A DNA stretch of 64,000 nt from Excoecaria cochinchinensis (Eukaryota > Streptophyta > Magnoliopsida > Malpighiales > Euphorbiaceae). The DNA is taken from the NCBI GenBank assembly GCA_947683425.1, contig CANTUQ010000159.1, forward strand, positions 7,268,001 through 7,332,000. The letters run 5' to 3'. The position numbers and the translations under genes are program-made. The notes under the pieces are model-generated. The model saw only the letters and a program-made list of their open reading frames with translations, searched no databases and was not told the DNA's origin. Below are positions 24,691 through 34,433 of this stretch, in pieces (positions within the stretch are counted from its first letter, which is position 1; the number at the start of each line of letters is the position of its first letter).

Positions 24691-25297
24691 TTTTCCAATT
24701 CCTAGCAAAAATGTGAAATTCAGAACTTCATAAAATCAAAATTCATTTTTCCCCATAATCGTATGACATGCTAAATCACATAAAAACGTACCTCAAGAGC
24801 TTCTTTAACACATTTACAACCATAATAACACAAATCAACCAATATCATTACACATCAAAATAGCATTTATAGAGATTCTCAAACCCAGTATTCCCTCTCA
24901 TGTTTATGTTCAAAACTCTTCAATAATTAACATGCAAAGTCTCGTAATTCTTATATCTCAAATCATATACACATATTGATGAACACATACATTTACATGT
25001 AACAAAGCACACAATTAACAACCAATCACAAATCACCCAAGATCCAAAGAGAAATGGACAACCACTCTCAATTATACACGGCCAAATGCAAACTCCCAAA
25101 CCTGGTATGGAGCTTCTAAAATCCACTATCTTCAAGCTACAACCTTTCTTTTTCCTTTATCCTTTCTTCAGATTCTTGCACAAATCCAATCAAAATAAAA
25201 CCCAATTAACCCATGCAATCAAAAACCATAACCCAATATCAGACCCTTGAAAAAAATTAGAAGAAGAAGATGAAAACCCAAAGTACTTGCAGCTACT

Positions 25298-25299
25298 TA
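25298..25299 (-). promoter_or_regulatory. Putative splice donor, E3 5' LTR
   Basis: The minus strand reads CCAAGAG|GTAAGTAGC, a full plant donor consensus 467 nt into the LTR. Joining it to 22877 would remove about 2.4 kb including the primer site. Confidence 0.5.
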
Positions 25300-25766
25300 C
25301 CTCTTGGAACCTTTCAAAACTCAAAACCCTAGCTCATAGATTAAGGAGCACCCACATGCAAAACTTGAGAGAGCAGAAAATGGAGATGAGAAAGTGAGAG
25401 AGAGGACGTGTGAAGGGAGAGGGCAAAACCAAGTAGCTTCTACAGGAAGCTAAAATTTCTGCCTTCCCTCTCTCTACTCCTTTCAAATCCCCATTAATGC
25501 CATCACCAACCCTAGCCACTTGTCACTCTACTATTGGACCTCATATTCATCTTTTGACTTTCTTGTTCTTTTGTCCTCTAGTCCTTGTAAATTTCCTTAT
25601 AAATCCTTACAAATTACCAATTGATCACTAATAAAAATTCTTCCTCTAAATACTTTAAATAACTCTTCAATTAAGTCCTTAATTCACATGCATAATTTAC
25701 CAAAATACCCTTTTTAATAATCCAATTACACATGAAATTCTACTAGGCCATTTTTGGGATGTGACA

Positions 25767-25771
25767 CATCC
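25767..25771 (+). repeat. Target-site duplication CATCC (right) of E3
   Basis: Matches 18784-18788. Confidence 0.93.
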
Positions 25772-25822
25772 TCTTGTGGCCTCAATTAGTGGTGGAAATT
25801 AATCAACTCAAGTGGCTTAGTG

Positions 25823-25824
25823 GT
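25823..25824 (+). promoter_or_regulatory. Putative splice donor of element C LTR
   Basis: GTAAGT after TTAGTG, in the transcribed leader downstream of the TATA box at 18666. Position conserved with E2 and E3 once insertions are removed. Confidence 0.5.
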
Positions 25825-26170
25825 AAGTTTTTGTTCGATTTTCTCTTTCGTCCTCCTCTATGTTCTTGATTTTATTAGTTATTGTTTTGAGTTAGGGTTT
25901 TGTTGTTGTGTGTGATTTTTGGGTGTTTTAGTCAGAGGTGCCTCCTAGAGACCCCAAGGGTAAGGAGAAGGCTAGTGGAAGTGGTGCTTATTGATTTGGA
26001 GCGAAGGATTTCCAAGTTTGGGATTTTTGTGCTTTTGATACACTGTTATGATTTTGTGTTTGATTTGGTTTTTCTGGAAATTATGGGGTTCATGATGTTT
26101 GTATGGGTTTAAATGTTATGGGTTTTAACTCATGTGTGTTGTGATGCTTTAAATAAGCTATATTGGATCA

Positions 26171-26175
26171 AAGTG
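26171..26175 (+). repeat. Target-site duplication AAGTG (left) of E4
   Basis: AAGTG precedes TGTAACACCCCC at 26176 and recurs at 32667-32671. Confidence 0.93.
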
Positions 26176-26520
26176 TGTAACACCCCCGCCGCCGCCCCCG
26201 TTGGAAGGGTGCCGGCGGGCGCGCTACCCGACTCTCACTCACAACATACATACAGAGATACATACACTAAGCGGAAGTGTTCAGTAACAACAATAACAAA
26301 GGCAAACATAAATCTCATATAATCAAGGTATAGAGTTATTTACAATATCCAAAATATTATATCTTAAATCCTTACAAGAGTTACTAGAGCCACTATACAA
26401 AAATATTACATACAAAAAGAATTACAGGAGGAGATAACAATAAATAACTCTACTCCTATGTGGCCAGCTTGCAGATGCGCGACTCAGAACTTGAACAGGA
26501 ACTCAAAACCCTGCCACCTA

Positions 26521-26557
26521 CACGGGAAAAGAACCCGTGCTAAGCGATAACGCTTAG
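26521..26557 (-). ncRNA. Conserved two-hairpin block, E4 3' LTR
   Basis: CACGGG/CCCGTG (6-bp arms) is followed directly by CTAAGCGATAACGCTTAG (perfect 7-bp stem, 4-nt loop). Confidence 0.55.
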
Positions 26558-27183
26558 TGGGGAGGAACAAAACAAACAGAACACTATACACGATATTGAG
26601 CATAACATACATAATTCCTTAAGTACTAGAGGACATAAATATATGCACAGATCAAGATTCAATATATGAAATCAAAACTAAAATAGAAAACATGAAGCAA
26701 TAATCATAATCAGAATCACGCAATAATCAGAACATTCTACTACACCAATACTAGACAACTCACACAATAGCCTGAATTCAATGGTGGAGGATACGGGAAC
26801 ACGGCACGGGAGATCGATGCCTCAAAAATAGTTTTAATACCCGAAGCTAGCGCGGGAGACCGGAGTCTCAAAACATTTTATCACTACATGGAAGATGACC
26901 ATCTCGCAGACACGGGCAGCTGCACTCAAATACCCTTCTTAAGCATGCTTAATTATCCAATACGTTGACACTTCAGGCTCGACAACTCATTCTCTAACAC
27001 GACAATACAAAATCAAAACAAGGTTCGAGACAAGACTCTAACACCAATTAAATTCATAATGAAGACACTAGTACAATGATATCACGGATCATAAGCACAA
27101 ATATATTCCATGCAATAGTGAGAAACTGTGCAAAGTGGAACAAAAGAATCACATTCAGAAAATAGGGCAAGCAGGAAGGGCCG

Positions 27184-27450
27184 CTGTCGCGATCGCGACA
27201 GAGCACGAGGCACCCCATCGCGAGCTCGCGACGACGCACGGACGGCAGACTCACACAACCGAGCTCTGTCGCACTCGCGATAGAGTCCAGTTCCTTCCTC
27301 CTCGCGCGCATGCTCGGCAGCACACTCGCATGGAGGATACAACTACCGAGCTCTCTCTCGTGCTCGCGACAACATCGCGGTCGCAACAAAAGGCTCTCTA
27401 GCCACGAGGGACCAATCTGCATTCTGTCGCGATCGCGACAGTGTCACGCT
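27184..27450. repeat. GTCGCGATCGCGAC palindrome array in E4 3' LTR
   Basis: Starts with CTGTCGCGATCGCGACAG at 27184-27201. Further CTGTCGCACTCGCGATAG, GTGCTCGCGACAAC and CTGTCGCGATCGCGACAG units follow up to about 27450. CpG-dense. Confidence 0.75.
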
Positions 27451-28686
27451 CGCAACAGAACCCAGAATTGCCCAGATCTGCACTTTTCCTACTCTCTTCA
27501 CAACACAACCCTTCGAACATTCATTCTACCATGCACAAACACTTACCTCAAGCCTCTAGTACATCACCGCATCATTCTCAAAGCCACATAAACACATTTT
27601 AATACAATAATCAACCATCAATTCATCATGAATGCCATCAAAACTAAACTCAACATTTCATTAACATAACATGCTCATGTTCCAAAACACATACCATGCT
27701 CACTATATTACTAACATTTCACTCAAAATTCCTCACATACTAGTGACATTCGTTTACCCAAACAAAACACTCAAGACAACAAGAATTAGAAAACACAATT
27801 ACACATAGAATCCATTTGAGAACTAGGGCATAACTCTAAACTCATCACAACAAGGATCAAACTCCCAAACACAATCAAATTAAGCTCCCAAACCTAGAAA
27901 TTGCAGCTTCAAACCGGGCTCCTCACAATTCCACTTTATCTTTACCTTTGCTCTTCCTTCTCTCTTCTGATTCTTGCAAAAACCAAAACAAATCAATTAC
28001 TCCCATAACCCAAAAACAAAACTTTTGGAAACCCAATCAAAACCGAAGAAGGAGAAGAAGAAAAGGACCCCAAAGAAAACCCAGCCACTCACCTCTTACA
28101 AATCTTTAAGAACTCAGCTCAAAAACTCCAAGAAAACACAAGAGGGAAAGGTTGAGAGCAAAAAATGGTAGCAAGGGAGAGAGAGGACGGGAAAGAAGGA
28201 GAAAAGGGAAGAATTAGCTTCCATGGGAAGCTAGGCAGATTTCTGCCCCTCCCTTCCCTCTCTCCTACTTTACCATTAATGCTCACGTACCCTTGCCACT
28301 TGTCACAATCCTAGAGAATCAAACCATCCACTTTAACTTATCCACTCTTGGCACCATACACTAAACACACACAAGCTTCTCTTACAAAAATATCTCCAAT
28401 GCACCAAACTCAACTCACACCATAATATTTCTTATAAACCACTTTTCATCCAAGGCACCATGCACAAAAACCACTCAAAAACATCTCTTAGCCCACTTAC
28501 ATCCTACTCCCATACACTACAAGCACATCATAACATTTCCTTCACTTAACTTATGACTTAATTAATTAATTACTTAACAAATAATTCCTTATTATCCAAA
28601 TTTTTCTCTTACTCAATTAACAAAAATACCCTTACTAATCCGACTTAACACACGGATTCCGACTAGGCCCTTTTTGGGTTATTACA

Positions 28687-28723
28687 ATCACTCCCCCTTA
28701 AAGAAATTTCGTCCTCGAAATTT
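28687..28723 (-). promoter_or_regulatory. E4 polypurine tract and pol-end hairpin
   Basis: The minus strand reads TTTAAGGGGGAGTGAT beside the 3' LTR. AAATTTCG-TCCT-CGAAATTT at 28704-28723 is a perfect 8-bp stem and, read as codons, gives ENFEDEIS, the pol C-terminus. Confidence 0.75.
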
Positions 28724-28809
28724 TCCCACTAAGCACTTATATCCAAACAACCTAAAACTCAAACCGAACTTAACAAAAGCTAATAACACAACTTACCGGA
28801 AGGTCCTGC

Positions 28810-29976
28810 TCAATCCGCTACATCCTCTCCTAGCATTGCATAAACTCGTGGGCGCGCATATACTTCTCCGGTTGGCGGCTTTTGCACTGACTCTGATGGC
28901 ACTTTAGAAGGTCGTCCACTGCCTCTACCACTCTGATTTCCTCTCGCTCTCTGACCACTAGCTCTACTCTCAGGTTGACCCTGAAGCTCTCTTCGATCTG
29001 TACAATTTGCCACCATATGCTCTTGGTTGCCACATCTGAAACACGCTCCGAAAATCCTTCTGCACTCTCCCCAATGGCGCTTCTGACAATGCTCGCACTC
29101 CGGGATCACACTTCCCTTGCTAGAAGGTGGCGCTACACTACCGACTTCCGAACGTACCGGAACCGAACTCTTCACACCCTGGCCACTCGGGACACCTCTC
29201 GACTTCTTACCACTTCCAATCCCACCATCCGGTGCTTTCCTCTTGTTCTCGATTCTCTGTTTGATCAATTCAGATTCCTCCAACTTGATTGCCGCTGCCA
29301 CTAACTAATAATACCCCACTAGTTGCAAGACTGACATTGCAGATAAAGGACCTCTGATCACCTCACGCAATCCCTCCTGAAAGTGCCTACATCTAAACTC
29401 ATCTGTCAACAGCTGCTCAGGCACATACTTACTCAACTTGCTAAATTCCTTCTCATAATCACTTATGGTCATACCCCGCTGCTTCAGACTGATGAACTCT
29501 CTCCACTTAGCTTCTCGGTATGCCTTCATCACATACTTCTGTTCAAACTCTTGCTTGAAGAACTCCCATGTTAACTCGGCTGGTCGCTGAGGATTACGCA
29601 TCACAAGTTCCCACCAATCGTACACTGACCCTTGTAGCAACGACACTGCACAAAGCACCCTTTGATCTGCTGGACACCTAATCTCTTGCAAAATTCGGCC
29701 TACCCTCTTAAGCCAAAACTCGGTCACATCAGATTGGTCTAAAGCAGTCCCATGAAAGTCTTCTGCTCCTCTCTTTCTTAACAACTCAGTCGGAGCCTGA
29801 GGAGCAGTCAACCTCTCTACCAATCGAAGTAAACCTTCCACTAGAAATGGATTATCGCGACCAAAACCCATACCAGGAGTCTCTTCTTGCTGACGCTAAG
29901 GAGCAGGTTGCTCACCTCTCACTACACTCGCACTACCAAACGTCTCGCCCACGTTCTCACTTTGATTAGACTCCAT
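28810..29976 (-). pseudogene. gag: E4 gag, one frame with two internal stops
   Basis: Starts at ATGGAGTC (29976), flush with an AG acceptor. Gag reads on in one frame for 388 codons. TAG at 29896-29898 interrupts the N-terminal arm. The capsid core follows (SVYDWWELVMRNPQRPAELT, about 29630) and the block REFISLKQRGMTISDYEKEF. A second TAG at 29302-29304 falls in YY*LVAAAIKLEES, the same place as in E3. Then come the Lys/Arg linker, pre-knuckle CEHCQKRHWGEC (about 29090) and an intact CCHC knuckle CFRCGNQEHMVANC (about 29030). It ends near where protease starts in E2. Least damaged gag of the gag-only elements. Confidence 0.92.
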
Positions 29977-29978
29977 CT
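29977..29978 (-). promoter_or_regulatory. Putative splice acceptor at E4 gag start
   Basis: The minus strand reads CTTGTGTAGTGTCTAG|ATG. With the donor at 32071-32072 this would define a 2.1-kb leader intron. Confidence 0.5.
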
Positions 29979-30086
29979 AGACACTACACAAGACAAGACA
30001 CATCTGCATTAGGCCAAGACACAAAACCGACTCGCATGCTAAAACTCGACATATAACAATCAAATGCAATAAGAACCGCCTAAACC

Positions 30087-30101
30087 GGCGCTCTGATACC
30101 A
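30087..30101 (-). promoter_or_regulatory. E4 primer binding site
   Basis: The minus strand reads TGGTATCAGAGCGCC. The first 12 bases match the initiator-Met-tRNA complement. Five bases from the LTR. Confidence 0.88.
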
Positions 30102-30451
30102 CAAACTGTAACACCCTCGCCGCCGCCCCCGTTGGAAGGGCGCCGGCGGGCGCGCTACCCGACGCTCACTCACAACATACATACAGAGATATATACACTG
30201 AGCGAAAGCATTCAGTAACAATAATAACAAAGGCAAACATAAATCTCATATAATCAAGATATAGAGTTATTTACAATATCCAAAATATTACATCTTAAAT
30301 CCTTACAAGAGTTACTAGAGCCACTATACAAAAATATTACATACAAAAAGAATGACAGGAGGAGATAACAATAAATAACTCTACTCCTATGTGGCCAGCC
30401 TGCAGATGCGCGACTCGAAACTCGAACAGGAACTCAAAACCCTGCCACCTA

Positions 30452-30488
30452 CACGGGAAAAGAACCCGTCCTAAGCGATAACGCTTAG
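30452..30488 (-). ncRNA. Conserved two-hairpin block, E4 5' LTR
   Basis: CACGGG/CCCGTC and CTAAGCGATAACGCTTAG. The second stem is perfect. Confidence 0.55.
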
Positions 30489-31138
30489 TGTGGAGGAACA
30501 AAACAAACAGAACACTATACACGATATTGAGCACAACATATAGAATTCCTTAAGTACCAGAGGACAAAAATATATGCACAGATCAAGAGTCACTATATGA
30601 AATCAAAATTAAAATAGAAAACATGAAGCAATAATCATAATCAGAATCACGCAATAATCAGAACATTCCACTACACCAATACCAGACAACTCGCACAATA
30701 GCCCGAATTCAATGGTGGAGGATATGGGAACACGGCACGAGAGACCGAAGTCTCAAAACAGTTTTAATACCAGAAGCTAGTGCGGGAGACCGGAGTCTCA
30801 AAACATTTTATCACTACACGAAAGATGACCATCTCGGAGGTCGACCGCTTCGCCCAAACGGGGAGGACACGGGCAGCTACACTCAAAGACCCTTCTTAAG
30901 CATGCTTAATTATCCAATACCTTGACACTTCAGGCTCGACAACTCATTCCCTAACAAGACAATACAAAATCAAAATAAGGTTCGACACAAGACTCTAACA
31001 CCAATTAAATTCATAACGAAGACACTAGTACAATGATATCACGGATCATAAGCACAAACATATTCCATGCAATAGTGAGAAACTGTGCAAAGTGGAACAA
31101 AAGAATCACATTCAGAAAATAGGGCAAGCAGGAAGGGC

Positions 31139-31440
31139 CTCTGTCGCGATCGCGACAGAGCACGGGGCACCCCATCGCGAGCTCGCGCCAGGAGGCATGC
31201 TCGCGACGACGCACGCACAGCAGACTCACACAATCGAGCTTTGTCGCGCTCGCGATAACGTCGCGATCGCGGCAGAGTCCAGTTCCTTCCTCCTCGCGCG
31301 CTCGCTCGCGCGGAGGACTCGGCTACCGAGCTCTCTGTCACGCTCGCGATAACGTCGTGGTCGCAACAGAGGGCTCTCCAGCCACGAGGGACAAATCCAC
31401 ATTCTGTCGCAATCGTGACAGTGTCGCTCTCGCGGCAGAA
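31139..31440. repeat. GTCGCGATCGCGAC palindrome array in E4 5' LTR
   Basis: The first unit is a perfect 22-bp palindrome at 31139-31160 containing CTGTCGCGATCGCGACAG. TTGTCGCGCTCGCGATAA, GTCGCGATCGCGGC and decayed copies follow. Confidence 0.75.
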
Positions 31441-32070
31441 CCCAGAATTGCCCAGATCTGCACTTTTCCTACTCTCTTCACAACACAACCCTTCGAACAT
31501 TCATTCTACCATGCACAAACACTTACCTCAAGCCTCTAGTACATCACCGCATCATTCTCAAAGCCACATAAACACATTTTAATACAATAATCAACCATCA
31601 ATTCATCATGAATGCCATCAAAACTAAATTCAACATTTCATTAACATAACATGCTCATGTTCCAAAACACATACCATGCTCACTATATTACTAACATTTC
31701 ACTCAAAATTCGTCACATACTAGTCACATGCATTTACCCAAACAAAACATTCAAGACACCAAGAATTAGAAAACACAATTATACATAGAATCCGTTTGAG
31801 AACTAGGGCATAACTCAAAACTCATCACAACAAGGATCAAACTCCCAAACACAATCAAATTAAGCTCCCAAAGCTGGAAATTGCAGCTTCAAACCGGGCT
31901 CCTCACAATCCCACTTTATCTTTACCTTTGCTCTTCCTTCTATCTTCTGATTCCTGCACAAACAAAAACAAATCAATTACTCCCATAACCCAAAGACAAA
32001 ACCTTTACAAACCCAATCAAAATCGAAGAAGGAGAACAAGAAAAGGACCCCAAAGAAAACGCAGCCACTC

Positions 32071-32072
32071 AC
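32071..32072 (-). promoter_or_regulatory. Putative splice donor, E4 5' LTR
   Basis: The minus strand reads GTAAGAG|GTGAGTGGC, 595 nt from the LTR start. Conserved in the 3' copy at 28091-28092. Confidence 0.5.
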
Positions 32073-32666
32073 CTCTTACAAATCTTCAAAAACTCAGCTC
32101 AAAAACTCCAAGAAAACACAAGAGGGAAAGGTTGAGAGCATAAAATGGTAGCAAGAGAGAGAGAGGACGGGAAAAAAGGAGAAAAGGGAAGAATTAGCTT
32201 CCACGGGAAGCTAGGCAAATTTCTGCCCCTCCCTTCCCTCTCTCCTACTTTACCATTAATGCTCACCTACCCTTGCTACTTGTCACAATCCTAGAGAATC
32301 AAACCATCCACTTTAACTTATCCACTCTTGGCACCATACACTAAACACACACAAGCTTCTCTTACAAAATTATCTCCAATGCACTAAACTCTACTCACAC
32401 CATAATATTTCTTATAAACCACTTTTCACCCAAGGCACTATGCACAAAAACCACTCAAAAACATCTCTTAGCCCACTTACATCCTACTCCCATACACTAT
32501 AAGCACATCATAACATTTCCTTCACTTAACTTATGACTTAATTAATTAATTACTTAATAAATAATTCCTTATTATCCAAATTCTTCTCTTACTCAATTTA
32601 CGAAAATACCCTTACTAATCCGACTAAACACACGGATTCCGACTAGGCCCTTTTTGGGTTGTTACA

Positions 32667-32671
32667 AAGTG
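32667..32671 (+). repeat. Target-site duplication AAGTG (right) of E4
   Basis: Matches 26171-26175. Confidence 0.93.
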
Positions 32672-34238
32672 TGCATTTGATCGTAAATTTGAAGCAAAAT
32701 TCTGGTTTTTCCAAATTAAAGAATTTGATTATGTTTGTGGCATGATTTAATTGTAATTATTGACATTAATGTTAGGTTTTATGTTATTTAAAATGATTTG
32801 AAGGTTTGATTTAAGTTGCGTTGAAGTGTGGTTTGAAATGGGGGCTTGGGTATGTTTTGGAAGATAGAGGAATTCTATAGAATTTCAGCAGATCTGGAAA
32901 ATGCGACTCTGCCGCAAGCACAATAGAGCTGTGTAATTCCAGCTCTCCCAGCAGTTGAGCTTTGTCCTGCCGTGTCACAGCACCCCGCGTACTGTCGCGA
33001 ATGCGACAGAGCGCGAAGGGCTGCGCCTGTTGGGCGGCGCTGTCTAGGGCATACGTCGATAATGCCGCCAAATCTTAAGAATGCGCTATATGGCAAAAGG
33101 GCATGTGATTAAGAAATGAATGTGTTTGTTGATATATATATCCTTTGAGCTTGTGCTTTACGCACTTATATGTTCTGGATCCTTCATGGACACCTATGTG
33201 GAATTATTTGGTATCGTCGGGTACCTAGATGCTTTTGTATCTAAAACAAATGTCAGTTAAATGAAAGGAGATATAACAAATAATGTTTGTTCAAATAGGC
33301 GTGTATGAATGAATACTGACTGCTTAAGAGTTTGCATGTGGAAAATGCATGTTATTAACCTGTTTAAAAGTTGTGAGTATGATTGTCTATATGAAGCCTT
33401 TATAGAGGATTATTAAAATAACTAATAGGCATAATTATTATAGTCGATTAGTTCGTAAATGAATTATTTATATATTCATTTATAGGTTTAAAATTAGAAT
33501 ACGGGTATGTTATATGTTATCTACCTTCTGGACCTTAGCCTGGGTAACTAATGTAAGTATACCGGTAAGGAATTTATGTGCATTGTTTGTTGGTTTGTAA
33601 TGAATATGGTAATTATGTGTCGATTAGTAAGTAAGGAAAATAGAGTGGTAAGCATGATGTAAATAACTGGAATTATTGAACAAGTTAGGATTAATTCTGG
33701 AATATGTGTATTTAATGGTTTTCCGTAGAATTACGTGGTTTTGATTCCCCAACCATAGGGATATGTAGGAAGCTTTGAATATTTATTTCAAGGTCGAACA
33801 AAATCTGAAGATTTAAGTGTTTTTTTTTTTAGCTGTGAAAAATGTAATGTTTTGACTTAAGTAACGATATTGTAATTGGTATGATTTTGGAGATATTCAT
33901 AATAGTGGCAGTTGATAAGACTCAATATTTTCTAACTAGTGAAATGTATTTTTGGGTATGGTTAATTAAGTGATTTAGACAAATGATGAGTATGTATAAT
34001 GTATTCGTGGTTAACGAGTAATAAAGTATTTCTGGTTATGGTCTATAAAAATGCATATGCATGTGAAATTGCTTAGGTTTTCGTATGAGAATAATGATAT
34101 GAATTCATGATAACTTTAGCCGGTATTCTTTATGCTTATGTATATATATATATACTGCTTATGCTTGTGTTTGTATTTAACCGCATCTGTGAGTAACTGG
34201 TTATTATTTGTTTAGCCCCGCTAAGCATTATTGCTTAG
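32672..34238 (+). repeat. Element C 3' LTR, part 3 (to Tat A insertion)
   Basis: Continues C's LTR. It has a short GTCGCGAATGCGACAG palindrome near 32995 and ends in the conserved hairpin CTAAGCATTATTGCTTAG (34221-34238), exactly where Tat element A starts. No gene seen. The remainder of the LTR must lie beyond A, outside what is recognisable here. Confidence 0.7.
34221..34238 (+). ncRNA. Conserved LTR hairpin of C
   Basis: CTAAGCA-TTAT-TGCTTAG is a perfect 7-bp stem. In the sense of the other elements the block reads CTAAGCG-TTAT-CGCTTAG. The loop is the same, and the apical G-C pair is replaced by A-T, a compensating double change. Element A is inserted at its 3' foot. Confidence 0.55.
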
Positions 34239-34433
34239 TGTAAGCACCGTGTCCCGGAGCGGTCCGGATCAGAGGTTACCCTATGATGAAATCGGTGTCC
34301 AAGCCTGAATGGTAGGTTGGATTTAGAGGTTTTAGCCCCGCGTTCCATGAGAAGTGAGATTTTTATCATTCCTGGGCCGAAGGAGAGAAAAACAGAGGTT
34401 TTTTTTCGAGTCAAAGGGCTTTTTGTCCCCCAC

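Larger units (their letters stand above)
18789..25766 (-). mobile_element. Element E3: gag-only minus-strand LTR element
   Basis: A complete 7.0-kb insertion with 2.8-kb LTRs (18789-21591 and 23002-25766), CATCC duplications and an internal region of only 1.4 kb. The internal region holds a primer site, a stop-ridden gag and a polypurine tract. Protease, RT, RNase H and integrase are absent, yet the last pol codons (NFKDEIS) before the polypurine tract remain. This fits the published TR-GAG class of plant non-autonomous elements, although it is longer than typical ones. Movement would have needed enzymes from an autonomous chromovirus. Confidence 0.92.
23002..25766 (-). repeat. E3 5' LTR
   Basis: 2.77 kb, co-linear with 18789-21591. 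The conserved blocks are at 23339-23374 (hairpins) and about 24295-24690 (palindromes). Confidence 0.92.
25772..26175 (+). repeat. Element C 3' LTR, part 2
   Basis: Continues the LTR of C between E3 and E4. Contains a plus-strand donor TTAGTG|GTAAGT at 25823-25824. With E3 removed, this donor lies about 485 nt into the LTR, close to the 465-467 nt of E2 and E3. The joined leader from the TATA box to this donor has no ATG. Confidence 0.8.
26176..28686 (-). repeat. E4 3' LTR
   Basis: Left boundary TGTAACACCCCC, right boundary GGGTTATTACA. Hairpin block at 26521-26557, palindromes at about 27180-27450, donor GTGAGT at 28091-28092. Confidence 0.92.
26176..32666 (-). mobile_element. Element E4: gag-only minus-strand LTR element
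   Basis: A complete 6.5-kb insertion with LTRs of about 2.5 kb (26176-28686, 30107-32666), AAGTG duplications and a 1.42-kb internal region holding a primer site, gag, a relic of the pol C-terminus and a polypurine tract. No protease, RT or integrase is present. Same plan as E3 but a different LTR family: the LTR termini are TGTAACAACCC/GGGGGTGTTACA and its palindromes are CTGTCGCGATCGCGACAG. TR-GAG-like. Confidence 0.93.
30107..32666 (-). repeat. E4 5' LTR
   Basis: 2.56 kb, co-linear with the 3' copy. Hairpin block at 30452-30488, palindromes at 31139-31440, donor at 32071-32072. Differs from the 3' copy by scattered substitutions and a few indels (for example extra bases near 30840-30860). 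Confidence 0.92.
4068..34238 (+). mobile_element. Element C: old chromovirus broken into four pieces
   Basis: C is a plus-strand Ty3/gypsy chromovirus. Its pieces are gag and protease start (4068-5329), the rest of protease to chromodomain plus the start of the 3' LTR (15248-18788), and further LTR (25772-26175 and 32672-34238). The gaps are exactly filled by E2, E3 and E4, each flanked by a 5-bp duplication of C sequence, so the pieces rejoin cleanly. The 5' LTR and leader are lost on the left, where F begins. The 3' LTR is cut on the right by Tat element A. All reading frames carry stops, so it is long dead. Gag is very close to that of X. Confidence 0.85.

Noticed and set aside
32875..33100. 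Possible gene in C's LTR near 32811-33096
   Set aside because: The open frames come from the GC-rich GTCGCGAATGCGACAG region of the LTR and lack any domain.
34221..34238. Self-cleaving ribozyme in the LTR hairpin block
   Set aside because: Two adjacent stems but no hammerhead or twister core bases. Only hairpin conservation can be supported.
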